From contig NZ_JAFFJX010000004.1 in the NCBI RefSeq assembly GCF_016924755.1, positions 372,001 to 436,000 of the forward strand: a DNA stretch of 64,000 bases, given 5' to 3'. The position numbers were made by a program, and so were the translations under genes. The DNA is from Longitalea arenae. Its GTDB lineage: Bacteria > Bacteroidota > Bacteroidia > Chitinophagales > Chitinophagaceae. The notes under the pieces were generated by a model that saw nothing but the letters and a program-made list of their open reading frames with translations, was not told where the DNA came from and searched no databases. Shown piece by piece: positions 1 to 10,570 of the stretch (within the stretch, counting starts at the first letter, position 1; the number at the start of each line of letters is the position of its first letter).

Positions 1-62
1 CAAAAATGACAACGCAAACGAATATATAAATAAGAATAGGTTTCGGTTTCATATGTGCAATT

Positions 63-3000
63 TTAAAAATTCAGTTCAATGCCCCCTGCAATGGTGCGTA
101 AGGGCGGTAAAGTAAATAAGTTTTGAGTTTCTGGATCTGTTCCTTTATACCGGGTAATGGTGAACAGGTTTTGCGCCTGCAAATAGATCCGGCAATTCTT
201 TAAGGAAATGTTTTTTAACCATTGGCCCGGCAAACGCCAGGACAATTCAACATTCCTAACCCGGCAATAAGAAGCATCCTGAAAACCTCCGTTTGATTCT
301 TTAAATTTTTCTATGGCTTTACTTGCAGCCTCCTGCTCGCCTGTGGTATTTTGCTGCAAAACCGCATGGTCAGGACTTCTCTGCCAGCGGTCTAATGCCA
401 GTGCAGGCTGATTGATCAGCAATTTTCCTGGAAAATTTACATTATAGAGATAGTATAAATAGTTGTAAGCTTGCTGTTTCCTGATCTCCAGGAATACATC
501 CAATTGCCAGCCCTTATACTGCCAGTTGCTTTGTATAGAGCCATACCAACTGGGGTCTAAATGGCCAATAACCCGGTAATCGTCCGGAAAACTAATATCA
601 CCGTCTTCATCCAGGTCATTAAAACTAAATAATCCGGTGGCCGGGTGTACCCCCGCATAAGAATAGCCATTGAAAGTAGAAAGAGATCGACCGATCGTTA
701 ATTTGTGCGCATAAGAAGATGTGGCCAGGTTGGGAAAAGCAATTAATTTATTCCGCGGTATGGTCAACAAGATATTGCCATTCCAATGCCAGTCTTTGCT
801 AAGCTGGTTCTTTGTTTGCAACTGAATTTCCCAGCCGCTGTTTTGTACCAGTGCGCTGGAATTTTTGGCCGCATAACTGGTGAAACCGGTAAGGCCCGGC
901 AATGTATATGAGATCAGCTGATTGCCCGTGCGGTTGCGATACCAGGCAACAGAGATCATCAGCCGGTCTTTGAACAGGCCCAGGTCAAGGGCTGCTTCCA
1001 GCTTACGACTTACTTCCCAGCTGTAATTACTATCTGCCAGCTGCACAGGAATTATACCTCTCGTACCCAGGTAAGCCCCCACAATATCCTGCCATTGGTC
1101 GAGGTATTTGTAATCCCCGATCTGGTCATTACCGGTTACTCCATAACTAGAGCGCAGCTTACCAAAACTGACAACACTCTTTTTATTCTTCATAAAGGGC
1201 TCGTTGGAAAATATCCAGCCAGCACCGGTTGACCAGAAAGTACCTACCTGTTTGCCCGGGCCAAAACGGCTGCTGCCATCTGTACGTCCGGTAAGATTGA
1301 TCAGGTACTTATCATACAGGATGCTATTCAGGCGGGCAAAAACACCGCCATAACGGTATTCGGTCTTAAGATCTTTATTGATCAGGCTGCCTGCATCATG
1401 TAAATTGCGCAACTGTGCATCACTGGCAAAATTGGTAGCTTCGGTATTATCTACGGACTGCGTTTGCACCTGCATGGTGGCGCCCAACAAGCCGGAAATT
1501 TTCCCGATACTTATATACTTGTTATACTCGAGCTGCGGTTCAACGATCCAGCTGTTATAAACGAGTTTGCCAAAATAAGAATAGCCTTTTGCATTCGGGA
1601 AATCGTAAGGATTGAAACTACTGCCTGGCAACAAACTCATGTCCTCCATTCTCAGGCGGTTATAACCAAGGCTTGTCTTAAATAGCAGGTTTTTCAAGAT
1701 CCGGTAACTGATATCAAGATTCCCTAACAAATTACTGGTCTTTGACTCGTAGGTCTTCAACAATGATGACATTGGATTGATGAAGGTGAGATCGCCTTCG
1801 ATCCAGTTCAGCTTTCCGGTAGAATCATAGAGCACTGGTGTATGTGGCGCGAGGTTTACGATACTCGTGAGATCGGTGGTCAATAACCGGTTCTTATCGC
1901 CGGTAATTAAGAGGGTGAAAGTAGCATTCAGGCCTGAATCCCTGCTTTGGTAATGCAGGTTGCCATGCCCCGATAAACGCTCGTTCCTGAGATCGCCGGG
2001 AAAAACGGTCGTTTCGCGGTGATAACCCGCTCCCAGGTAATATTGCAGCCGTTTAGACCCGCCGGATAATGCCAGTTGCGCATCATTAATAACGGCCGTA
2101 CTGCCAATGAACATGTCCTTGAAATCGGTATAACGGGTAGTGTCCCAGGCCATCAGGTCGGGGGCAGTGGTGTTGTTAAGGGCCAGGCCATCGTTTTCCA
2201 AAGCTTCGCGGCGCATTTGCACATATTGTGCGGTATTCATCATGTCCGGATAACGGGTGATCCTGCTGAAACCGCTCCTGATATTAACGGTAAACGAAGG
2301 TTTGCCTGTTTTGCCTTTTTTAGTAGTGATAAGTATAACGCCATTGGAGCCGCGGCTTCCGTAAATGGCCGTTGCATCGGCATCTTTCAACACCTCAATA
2401 TGATCTATATCGCCGATATTGATAAATGAAAGCGGACTTCTTCCAAACTCACCCAACGCGGTACCGGAAGTAACCGCCTGCATGGGATTGTTATTGGGCG
2501 CATAGGGAACTCCGTTTATAATAAACAGCGGATCATTCGGGGGCAGGGAGCCCGGTTTAATACCAATGGAGCTTTGTCCACGTAACTGGATCTTATAGGG
2601 AGAACCGGGCACGCCGTTGCTTTGAGTGATCAGCAAACCAGGAATGCGGCCCTGCAGGGTTGCCAGTGGATCAGATACCGGCTGGCGGGCAATATCCAGC
2701 TGGTTAACTTTATCAATGGAGCTCGTCTTATACCGCTTTGAAGTTTTTCCATAGCCGGTAATTACCGTTTCATCAAGGTCCTGTAAGTGTTTCTTTAACC
2801 GAACAATCAGATAGGTTTCATCCTTGATCAGTCTTTCGACGGTTTCATATCCTACGCTGCTGAAGGTTAATTTCGTATGGGGCTTTATGGAGATCTTAAA
2901 TTGTCCATCATCATTTGATTTGGTACCGGCAGCAGAACCGCTTGCCTCGACAGATACCTGATCCAGCGATTCGCCCGCTTCATCGAGAATTTGTCCGTCA

Positions 3001-3332
3001 ATAGCCCATAACGCCGGCTTTGGTCTCATGATGGCAGCAGAATCGGGGCACACTGTGATGATACCGTCGCCTACCATTACGTATTTTAATGGCAGCCCTT
3101 TGAGCGCCTGTTGCATTACCTGTTGAACAGTGCCGTTTTTTACATGTACTGAGACCCGGGGAATATCTTGCAGGTATTCGCTCCTGTAAGCGAATGTATA
3201 TACTTTTTGTTCCTGAATCAGTTTCATGATCCTTCTGAGCGGGACATTTTCCTCTGATATAGAGATCTTTTGAGTTTGTGCAAACCCCGGAAGACACGCC
3301 ACCAAACAAAGCATTAACAAAATTCTAGTCAT
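63..3332 (-). CDS. SusC/RagA-family TonB-linked outer membrane receptor with N-terminal STN domain
   Basis: A 1089-residue outer membrane transporter subunit that would import an oligomeric nutrient with TonB energy and a SusD lipoprotein. A signal peptide ends near residue 20. An STN signalling domain follows (about 22-75), then a carboxypeptidase-regulatory-like beta domain (about 110-185), a plug domain opening with the typical VITGYG motif, and a beta barrel ending in an aromatic-poor ELNF. The STN domain is the contact point for FecR-type anti-sigma factors, which agrees with the FecR gene 130 bp upstream on the same strand. I chose the ATG at 3332 over an in-frame TTG two codons earlier. 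A SusD partner would lie left of the window and cannot be seen. The substrate is unknown. Family confidence is high. Confidence 0.95.
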   Translation of the reverse strand: MTRILLMLCLVACLPGFAQTQKISISEENVPLRRIMKLIQEQKVYTFAYRSEYLQDIPRVSVHVKNGTVQQVMQQALKGLPLKYVMVGDGIITVCPDSAAIMRPKPALWAIDGQILDEAGESLDQVSVEASGSAAGTKSNDDGQFKISIKPHTKLTFSSVGYETVERLIKDETYLIVRLKKHLQDLDETVITGYGKTSKRYKTSSIDKVNQLDIARQPVSDPLATLQGRIPGLLITQSNGVPGSPYKIQLRGQSSIGIKPGSLPPNDPLFIINGVPYAPNNNPMQAVTSGTALGEFGRSPLSFINIGDIDHIEVLKDADATAIYGSRGSNGVILITTKKGKTGKPSFTVNIRSGFSRITRYPDMMNTAQYVQMRREALENDGLALNNTTAPDLMAWDTTRYTDFKDMFIGSTAVINDAQLALSGGSKRLQYYLGAGYHRETTVFPGDLRNERLSGHGNLHYQSRDSGLNATFTLLITGDKNRLLTTDLTSIVNLAPHTPVLYDSTGKLNWIEGDLTFINPMSSLLKTYESKTSNLLGNLDISYRILKNLLFKTSLGYNRLRMEDMSLLPGSSFNPYDFPNAKGYSYFGKLVYNSWIVEPQLEYNKYISIGKISGLLGATMQVQTQSVDNTEATNFASDAQLRNLHDAGSLINKDLKTEYRYGGVFARLNSILYDKYLINLTGRTDGSSRFGPGKQVGTFWSTGAGWIFSNEPFMKNKKSVVSFGKLRSSYGVTGNDQIGDYKYLDQWQDIVGAYLGTRGIIPVQLADSNYSWEVSRKLEAALDLGLFKDRLMISVAWYRNRTGNQLISYTLPGLTGFTSYAAKNSSALVQNSGWEIQLQTKNQLSKDWHWNGNILLTIPRNKLIAFPNLATSSYAHKLTIGRSLSTFNGYSYAGVHPATGLFSFNDLDEDGDISFPDDYRVIGHLDPSWYGSIQSNWQYKGWQLDVFLEIRKQQAYNYLYYLYNVNFPGKLLINQPALALDRWQRSPDHAVLQQNTTGEQEAASKAIEKFKESNGGFQDASYCRVRNVELSWRLPGQWLKNISLKNCRIYLQAQNLFTITRYKGTDPETQNLFTLPPLRTIAGGIELNF

Positions 3333-3464
3333 TTCCAAGACTTTGTGATTAGCTTTTCGCTAATATTACACTAATTAAAATGCCAATGAACCAGCCCCTA
3401 CCGGTTCCTTTCACCATAGCGCTGCACCAATCTTTTAACACCTCCACAATCACACTTTCCCTGG

Positions 3465-4754
3465 CTATTCTGACACGCTGATCTTCCTGCCTTCCAATTT
3501 GAAATGAACACCACCCGATAATTCAAGCGCTCTTAGTATCTGATCAAGCGGTGTTTGCCGGGTTATGGTCAATGTATAGTGACCATTAACAGGTTCTTTA
3601 AAATAAATCTCATAATCATATTGCCGGGCAATCTGTTGCATGATCAATTTAATATCCAGGTCATTAAAAATAAAAATATCTCTGTGCCAGGCCATTACCT
3701 CCTGAATATCTGCATACTTTACAATTTCCATTTGTCCGTCACCGTTGACCAGCGCTTGTTGGCCCGGTATTAAAGTGGCCGACTGCGTTGGCTGTTGTGC
3801 TGAAAGCATTTGTTCCGGTTTCATGGTTGCCGCTTTTTCGAACCCCGGGCAAAATTGATTGCTGACTTTCACCTTTCCTTCCAGCAAAGTTGTTTTTATA
3901 ACCGGTTCATCGCCATACGCGTTCACATTAAAATGCGTTCCCATTACTTCTACTGCCGCGCCCGTACCTTTACTTTGCGGCGACTCCACATACACTATAA
4001 AAGGCTTTTGCGCAGTTTCTGAATCCAGCGATACCGGTTCCGGATTTACTTCAAAATACGCTTCACCGGTAACCTGTACGATCCGTTCCTTATTAATAAA
4101 GGCTGTCGGAAAGGTGATACTCGAAGAAGCATTCAGCCACACTTTGCTGCCATCAGGTAATTCCACCGCAAACTTTCTGGCTTTCGGTGTTGTAATGGTG
4201 TTATATCCCAGTTCACGTTGTGCATTACCGGTCGACCATTCGTACCGCACTTTATCGCCCCTTTTATTGATCACCGACCTGTATTGTAATGCAACATGAC
4301 CGTTTATACTGCTATCAAGATATATGATGCTCGCATCTGCCAGCTTTAACGCCACGCGGTGTTCATCAGAGGCCATACCACTACTTTCATTTTTTTGGGC
4401 ATGGTCAACAACAGCAAGCGCTTTTTTACCAGTTTTTTTCTCCATTAATGAATACACGGTGGCAGCCATTAATAAGAGACCAGCAAGAATAGCTGCATAT
4501 GTAATACCCCAGGTCAGTCGCTTTTTTCGCTGGCCAGGAAATAGCGGCTTTACTTTTCCGGATTCAGCTGCTGCTGTAGAATAGAGCTCAAGCAGGTTTT
4601 CGGCAACAGCACCCTGCTTCATTAGCCGGTCAAACAGCAAACGGTTCTCCTCACAACAATTACACCATGCTTCAAGCTCCTGCTTTTCCTGTTCAGTTAA
4701 TAAATTTCTACGATGCCTGAGAATGAGCCCGGCAATGTGTTTATGGGTAGCCAC
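3465..4754 (-). CDS. FecR-family anti-sigma factor / iron-dicitrate sensor-like protein
   Basis: A 429-residue single-pass inner membrane regulator that should pass a signal from the STN domain of the downstream SusC receptor to an ECF sigma factor. Cytoplasmic residues 1-85 include a Cys-containing helix segment. A membrane segment (AAILAGLLLMAATVY) lies near 88-105. The periplasmic FecR domain (about 185-300) contains the family signature around LPDGSKVWLNASSSI. The C-terminal DUF4974-like domain (about 360-428) has a DLDIKLIMQQIARQY helix. The start is GTG, because an in-frame stop lies six codons upstream and no ATG intervenes. Such genes usually sit directly behind an ECF sigma gene. Here the 639 bp upstream contain none. 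Confidence 0.93.
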   Translation of the reverse strand: MATHKHIAGLILRHRRNLLTEQEKQELEAWCNCCEENRLLFDRLMKQGAVAENLLELYSTAAAESGKVKPLFPGQRKKRLTWGITYAAILAGLLLMAATVYSLMEKKTGKKALAVVDHAQKNESSGMASDEHRVALKLADASIIYLDSSINGHVALQYRSVINKRGDKVRYEWSTGNAQRELGYNTITTPKARKFAVELPDGSKVWLNASSSITFPTAFINKERIVQVTGEAYFEVNPEPVSLDSETAQKPFIVYVESPQSKGTGAAVEVMGTHFNVNAYGDEPVIKTTLLEGKVKVSNQFCPGFEKAATMKPEQMLSAQQPTQSATLIPGQQALVNGDGQMEIVKYADIQEVMAWHRDIFIFNDLDIKLIMQQIARQYDYEIYFKEPVNGHYTLTITRQTPLDQILRALELSGGVHFKLEGRKISVSE

Positions 4755-5393
4755 GGCGAAGGGTTTAATTCACAAATATGATTAACCGTTAGATATAAGC
4801 TATTGCCACACGAATAATTACAAATCGTCTTCTGTAAACATCCATTGGTAAAATCGGGAAACAACCTTCATGTTTGAGCTGCCTGATCAGTTATAGAGCC
4901 ACCTTCCAGAAATATCACTTGAAGTTTAAACCAGTGGTATTATAAGCCAACATTTCAGTAAACATATGTACGGTACTGTACTGACTTAGAATACGTTCAG
5001 GATAAGGTCGATTGCGTAAGACCGAAGGGAAAATAATATTGGGCAATCTCTGAGTCGCTATTGGCTGGGGCCCTGCACGAAGAACAAATGTGCAGGTTTC
5101 TACGAAAGTAGGAAAATTCCTGAATGCTGAAAAAAAATATGAGGTATTGGATAAAGGTTACGTGTTTTACGGTACAGGTTTCCGGGTAGCTGGCGGTGAA
5201 TGGCAGTAACACCGGTTATATGAAACAGTTGCACGGCCCGTTCTCAATACCGGTTTCCGCTGACGTTATTATTAACGGCCATCTTCTCTTGTGCACATCA
5301 GTACTAATTCCAATTTGTAACATCCATTATATTATGCAGTAAGCTATAACCGCCCACTTTCCCCCTTTTCCTTAAATTGCGCAAAATTCGTAC
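4755..5393. other. Gene-poor stretch between fecR and the DUF2130 gene
   Basis: This 639-bp gap between divergent genes has no convincing gene. The expected ECF sigma factor is not here in either intact or recognisable decayed form. The only protein-like reading is a start-less 51-codon frame on the plus strand (5054-5209), Lys/Glu-rich and ending FRVAGGEWQ just before a stop. It could be the tail of a dead small domain, but it has no start codon and no RBS, so I do not call it a gene. The promoters of both flanking genes should lie here. I see no exact TAnnTTTG match at the right distance from either. Confidence 0.5.
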
Positions 5394-6647
5394 ATGGCTA
5401 CAGAAATCAAATGCCCAGGCTGCGGACAGAAGTTTGCCATTGAAGATGCTGTTTCTGAAGATATTAAGAAAGAACTGAGAGAGAAAATGCAGCACTTCCT
5501 AAAACAGAAAGAAGAAGATTTTGCCAAACGTGAGAAGGAACTCATACAACAGGCCCAATATAAAGAAGCTGAGTTTGCCAAAAAATTGCAGGAAGAAACT
5601 ACCCGGCTTCAACAGTCGATCGAAGTGAATCTGCGCAAGTCCATCGCAGCCGATTTTGAAACCAAATTGCATTTACTGCAGCAAACCAATAAAGACCAGG
5701 AGAATAAGCTGGTACTGGCCCGGCAAAAAGAACTGGAATTCCTGCAAAAAGAGCAGGCCCTGAAAAACAAAGAAGCCGAGCTGGAACTTTCTGTACAGCG
5801 AAAACTGCAGGAAGAACGGGTAAAACTAGCCGAGGAATTGCGCAAACTGGAGGAACAAAAAATAGCGGCCAAGGAAACCGAATACCAACTGCGGGTACGC
5901 GAGCTGGAAAAACAATTAGACGACCAGAAAAAGCTGGCCGAGGAAATGCGGCGCAAGGCAGAACAGGGTTCCATGCAACTGCAGGGCGAGGTACAGGAAC
6001 TTATTCTCGAGGAGATGCTAAAATCAGCTTTTCCTTTCGACCTGGTTTGCGAAGTGGGTAAAGGCGTGCGCGGAGCCGACTGCATTTTAACCATCCGCAA
6101 CAGCCTGGGTCAGGAATGCGGCAAGATCATTTTTGAAAGTAAACGCACCAAACATTTCGATAAGAACTGGATCGAAAAACTGAAAGCCGATATGCGCAGT
6201 ACATCTGCCGATGTGGGGGTCATTGTAACCCAGGCCCTTCCCGAGCAGGTACCGGGCTTTGGCCAGCTCGATGGCATCTGGATCTGTTCTTTCAGTGATG
6301 CATTAGCGCTGGTTCATGTGCTGCGCGACGGCATTCTGAAAATCTTTACAGCGGCCAAAACCCATGAGAACAAAGGCGACAAAATGCAAATGCTCTATGG
6401 CTATCTGACCAGTAATGAATTCAGCGAACAGTGGAAAGCCATCCGGGAAGGATTCCAGGCTATGAAACAATCCATTCAAAAAGAACGGGACGCCATGGAG
6501 AAACTGTGGAAAATGCGGGAAAAGCAGTTGGAAAAAGTGCTGCTCAACGCTTCCCATATCAAAGGATCCATTGAAGGCATCGCCGGCAGCGATAACATTC
6601 AACTGGACCTTATTGATGATACCGACCCCCTGTTGCTGAACGATTAA
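5394..6647 (+). CDS. DUF2130 domain-containing protein (zinc-ribbon, coiled coil, nuclease-like C-terminus)
   Basis: This 417-residue protein is of a widespread but uncharacterised family. It opens with a short CPGCGQKF zinc-ribbon half motif (residues 5-12). A long highly charged coiled coil follows (about 25-200, rich in KEEEL/QKE heptads). The DUF2130 globular domain (about 205-400) contains IIFESKRTKHFDKNW and a later DVGVIVTQ strand. The ESK element resembles the E-x-K half of a PD-(D/E)xK nuclease active site, so a DNA-processing role is possible but is inference. The gene stands alone and converges with the phosphopantetheinyl transferase gene, only 6 bp separating the stops. Function is unknown. 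Confidence 0.9.
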   Translation: MATEIKCPGCGQKFAIEDAVSEDIKKELREKMQHFLKQKEEDFAKREKELIQQAQYKEAEFAKKLQEETTRLQQSIEVNLRKSIAADFETKLHLLQQTNKDQENKLVLARQKELEFLQKEQALKNKEAELELSVQRKLQEERVKLAEELRKLEEQKIAAKETEYQLRVRELEKQLDDQKKLAEEMRRKAEQGSMQLQGEVQELILEEMLKSAFPFDLVCEVGKGVRGADCILTIRNSLGQECGKIIFESKRTKHFDKNWIEKLKADMRSTSADVGVIVTQALPEQVPGFGQLDGIWICSFSDALALVHVLRDGILKIFTAAKTHENKGDKMQMLYGYLTSNEFSEQWKAIREGFQAMKQSIQKERDAMEKLWKMREKQLEKVLLNASHIKGSIEGIAGSDNIQLDLIDDTDPLLLND

Positions 6648-6649
6648 AA

Positions 6650-6676
6650 GGGTTTAACCCTGGGTCATTACCCAGG
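6650..6676. other. Two overlapping palindromes at a convergent gene junction
   Basis: GGGTTTAACCC (6650-6660) is a perfect palindrome. It overlaps a 7-bp stem with a 4-base loop (CCTGGGT, 6659-6665, pairing with ACCCAGG, 6670-6676). The hairpin spans the stop codon of the minus-strand gene and lies just after the stop of the plus-strand gene. No T tract follows on either strand, so this is at best a weak or factor-dependent terminator. Confidence 0.35.
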
Positions 6677-7298
6677 CCAGCGCCAGCTGATCGAAAATTC
6701 TTGCCTCCACAGTAAGCGCAATTGGCGCTTCTTTCCTGAACATAAAGGGAAGAACTATGGTTTCGTCTGCCTTGAAGGTTATAGGACCGTTCAGCTGCAT
6801 ATGCCGCCTGAAATCGAGTTCGCCATGGCCATACCATTTATAGATGGCTTCCTTGGCGCTCCAAAGAACGGTAGACAACTCCAGGTGCATTTTGGTCAAA
6901 TGGATCCAGTCGTTAAGGAACACTTTTTCATCGTGATCCAGGAATTTATGCGAAATGGCGATAATGCGCGGCGAAACCAGCTCAATATCCACCCCCACCC
7001 TGCTTTTACTACTCACAATGGCGGCAGCAAAATTGCCCCCATGCGAAATGGAAAAGTGATATTGTTCACTTTCCAGGAAAGGCTTGCGGGTGTCGGCCAC
7101 CAGGATCTCTTCCAGCGGAAAATCTTCATACAGGGTGGGCAGCAGGAACCGGCCAGCCAGGTGCTGCAACCGTTTGTAAGGATGGGAAACACCCTTTTTC
7201 AGGGGCACTTTTTCCAGGTAAAACGCTTCCGGCTCTTCTATACGCCAGATGCCCAATTTTGTATTTTCGTTAATATTATGTTGATAAAACAATGCCAC
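6654..7298 (-). CDS. 4'-phosphopantetheinyl transferase superfamily protein
   Basis: A 214-residue Sfp-type enzyme predicted to move the phosphopantetheine arm of CoA onto a serine of acyl or peptidyl carrier proteins in the cytoplasm. The diagnostic magnesium-binding motif GVDIE is at about residue 108. The second motif WSAKEAIYKWYG is at about 150. An N-terminal half-domain carries the ISHGG strand preceding the active site. Length fits the Sfp/AcpT group rather than the shorter AcpS. The start is GTG at 7298. No carrier protein or synthase is adjacent, so it may serve fatty acid or secondary metabolism elsewhere in the genome. Confidence 0.9.
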   Translation of the reverse strand: MALFYQHNINENTKLGIWRIEEPEAFYLEKVPLKKGVSHPYKRLQHLAGRFLLPTLYEDFPLEEILVADTRKPFLESEQYHFSISHGGNFAAAIVSSKSRVGVDIELVSPRIIAISHKFLDHDEKVFLNDWIHLTKMHLELSTVLWSAKEAIYKWYGHGELDFRRHMQLNGPITFKADETIVLPFMFRKEAPIALTVEARIFDQLALAWVMTQG

Positions 7299-7386
7299 AG
7301 TAGCGTTTTAGATTTTACATTGCACCAATTTTCAAGGGCAGCAAATGTCTGTTAAACAACAATCAAATATAAACTAATCACATCAC

Positions 7387-7923
7387 ATGATCTTGTCGGA
7401 TAAACGCATACTGGAAGAAATTGAGAAAGGCAGCATCCGCATTGAACCCTATAAAAGAGAATGCCTGGGCAGTAATTCCTACGATGTGCACCTGGGGAAA
7501 TACCTGGCTACCTACCGGGAGCATATCCTCGATGCCAAAAAACACAATGAAATCGAGTATTTCGAGATCCCGGACGATGGTTTTGTGCTTTATCCGCATA
7601 TTTTTTACCTGGGCGTTACAGAAGAATATACTGAAACCCATGCGCATGTACCCTTCCTGGAAGGAAAATCTTCCACAGGCCGCCTGGGGATCGACATCCA
7701 TGCCACCGCCGGTAAGGGCGACGTGGGTTTTTGTGGCAACTGGACCCTGGAGATCTCGGTAAAACAGCCGGTTAAAGTGTATAAAGGCATGCCGATCGGA
7801 CAATTGATCTATTTTCCGGTAGAGGGTGATATTGCCATCAAATACAATCAGAAAAAAGACGCCAAATACAGCGGTCAGCCCGACAAACCGGTTGAAAGCA
7901 TGATGTGGAAGAACAAATTCTGA
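7387..7923 (+). CDS. dcd: dCTP deaminase
   Basis: This 178-residue cytoplasmic enzyme converts dCTP to dUTP, feeding thymidylate synthesis. Family landmarks are the LGSNSYDVHLG trimer-interface motif (about 26-36), the nucleotide-binding loop GKSSTGRLGID (about 97-107), and WTLEIS (about 121-126), whose glutamate is the catalytic base. The length is close to the usual 180-190 residues. The start ATG at 7387 gives the classical MILSD N-terminus. It is a single gene flanked by convergent and divergent neighbours. Confidence 0.96.
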   Translation: MILSDKRILEEIEKGSIRIEPYKRECLGSNSYDVHLGKYLATYREHILDAKKHNEIEYFEIPDDGFVLYPHIFYLGVTEEYTETHAHVPFLEGKSSTGRLGIDIHATAGKGDVGFCGNWTLEISVKQPVKVYKGMPIGQLIYFPVEGDIAIKYNQKKDAKYSGQPDKPVESMMWKNKF

Positions 7924-8046
7924 TGTGCTGATGTGATAATTTGCTAATGTGCTGATAAAATACTGGCTATAAGGTCGCTTCGCCCGGGGTTTCGCTCTTA
8001 TAAACGCCCCCGGCATTTCAAGAATTATCACATTATCACATTCAGA
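7921..8046. repeat. Degenerate ATCAGCACATTAGC word repeat with inverted arms
   Basis: The gap between the convergent dcd and DUF3810 genes starts at the dcd stop codon. It is built from repeats of TGATGTG/CTAATGTGCTGAT words (7921-7956) and their reverse complement at the other end (8022-8043). ATGTGATAATT at 7931-7941 is an exact inverted copy of AATTATCACAT at 8023-8033, giving an 11-bp stem around an unrelated GC-rich middle. The same word family recurs at 9130-9184 and 10519-10561. It could act as a terminator hairpin or simply be a repeat. Confidence 0.6.
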
Positions 8047-9121
8047 TCGCGGAAGCCCCAAACTTTTTATAATACGCCACCAGCCAGGCTACCACTTCAT
8101 TGTAACTTAACTTCCCGCCTGGCTGCTCATTGGCTTTCAGGTATTGCCCGTACAGGCGGTCAATGATCACCTCGATGGGATTCCGGTACTTCTTTACAAA
8201 TTCCCTCAAGGCCTTATAATCAGCCTTAACACCCGGCGGTAATTGCGCATCGAGCTGTTTGGCCGCTACCGAATCCTGGGCATATAAATAATACCTGGAA
8301 TAACTGTACAGATCAAAATATACCGAATACCTGAACGCAGGATCCTGCGATGAGCTGGCAGAAAGATAACCGGCAAAATTGGCCTCATTCTCCTTGGCAT
8401 AGCCCAGCTGATGTCCTATTTCATGACAGGTAGTAAATGGCTGCACAAATAATGGTACGGTAGTATTCACCTGGGCTTCGCCGCTGAACGGATTATAATA
8501 CCCAGTATAACCCAGGTAATTGCCCAGGTAACTGTACAAAGACGGCTTTACCGACTTAAACGAATACGTAAAATGCGCATCTTTTGTGGCCAGTTGGTCA
8601 TAGGCCGATGTGGCGCCATTGAACAAATTCCTTTTGCGTTGCAGCGCATCCCGGTTCACCCGGGCCGGCGAATCGAGCGCGTTGAGGCGAACGACGATCT
8701 GCTGCATCAATTGCACCAGGTCATCCTTTGAATACCGCTCTACTTTCAGGCCTAACTGGTAAGCCACCCCCCGGCGGTTATAGTTCAATCCCCACAACGC
8801 ATTAAACGACACATAGATCACCACTACGGCAAACGCTGTTTGCAACAGCGCATGCAGCCAGTACTTTTTATTAGTTTGCTTTTTTACGATCCTGCGGGTA
8901 GTGAGATACACTTTATTCAAGAGCCAGATAATGATCAGTCCGTAAAAAATATCACCGGCACTGAAAGGCAGCCAGCCAAATAAAAAACGTTGCAGTTTTG
9001 AAATGACAGGATATATTCCCGTTGCATAATAGGTTTCCACTGCATCGGGGAATAATGAAAAGATTTTAATAATTATTGCCAGCCCTAATAATATCAACCA
9101 GGCGCTTTTTTTCCTCCACAT
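8042..9121 (-). CDS. DUF3810 family membrane protein with HExxH metalloprotease motif
   Basis: A 359-residue integral membrane protein. Hydrophobic segments occur at about 8-25, 55-70 and 90-112. A large extracytoplasmic domain follows, carrying HEIGHQLGYAKENEAN (about 235-250). That has the HExxH zinc site and a downstream Glu in the gluzincin spacing. These features and the overall layout match DUF3810, a Bacteroidota/Firmicutes family with no firmly assigned substrate. Membrane-bound zinc peptidase is the natural inference. The start is an ATG. The gene is convergent with dcd across the word repeat and divergent from the secreted protein gene at 9225. Confidence 0.87.
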   Translation of the reverse strand: MWRKKSAWLILLGLAIIIKIFSLFPDAVETYYATGIYPVISKLQRFLFGWLPFSAGDIFYGLIIIWLLNKVYLTTRRIVKKQTNKKYWLHALLQTAFAVVVIYVSFNALWGLNYNRRGVAYQLGLKVERYSKDDLVQLMQQIVVRLNALDSPARVNRDALQRKRNLFNGATSAYDQLATKDAHFTYSFKSVKPSLYSYLGNYLGYTGYYNPFSGEAQVNTTVPLFVQPFTTCHEIGHQLGYAKENEANFAGYLSASSSQDPAFRYSVYFDLYSYSRYYLYAQDSVAAKQLDAQLPPGVKADYKALREFVKKYRNPIEVIIDRLYGQYLKANEQPGGKLSYNEVVAWLVAYYKKFGASAI

Positions 9122-9129
9122 AGATTGTC

Positions 9130-9184
9130 AATTTGCTGATCCCGACCAAGATCCTGCATTCATTAGCATCAGCAAATTAGCTAA
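9130..9184. repeat. Word repeat with 11-bp perfect inverted arms
   Basis: AATTTGCTGAT (9130-9140) is inverted exactly as ATCAGCAAATT (9168-9178), followed by more of the same words (TAGCTAATT). It lies in the divergent gap between the DUF3810 gene and the secreted-protein gene. It is therefore upstream of both genes, where it could be a regulatory site rather than a terminator. It belongs to the same word family as 7921-8046 and 10519-10561. Confidence 0.55.
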
Positions 9185-9224
9185 TTATGCCATTATTCTT
9201 TATATTCACAATAACAATACTACT

Positions 9225-10518
<1,294 letters not shown>

Positions 10519-10561
10519 TTAGCACATCAGCAAATCAGCACATTAACATCAGCACATCAAG
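10519..10561. repeat. AGCACATCAGCAAATC word repeat
   Basis: About four imperfect copies of an AGCACATCA/AGCAAATCA unit fill the gap from the O-methyltransferase stop to just before the start of the carboxylase gene. This is the third member of the word family seen at 7921-8046 and 9130-9184. Here it is a direct rather than inverted array. Confidence 0.6.
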
Positions 10562-10570
10562 ATCAACTAC

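Noticed and set aside
5054-5209. 51-codon plus-strand frame ending FRVAGGEWQ
   Set aside because: It looks protein-like at its end but has no start codon after the upstream stop. It may be a decayed fragment.
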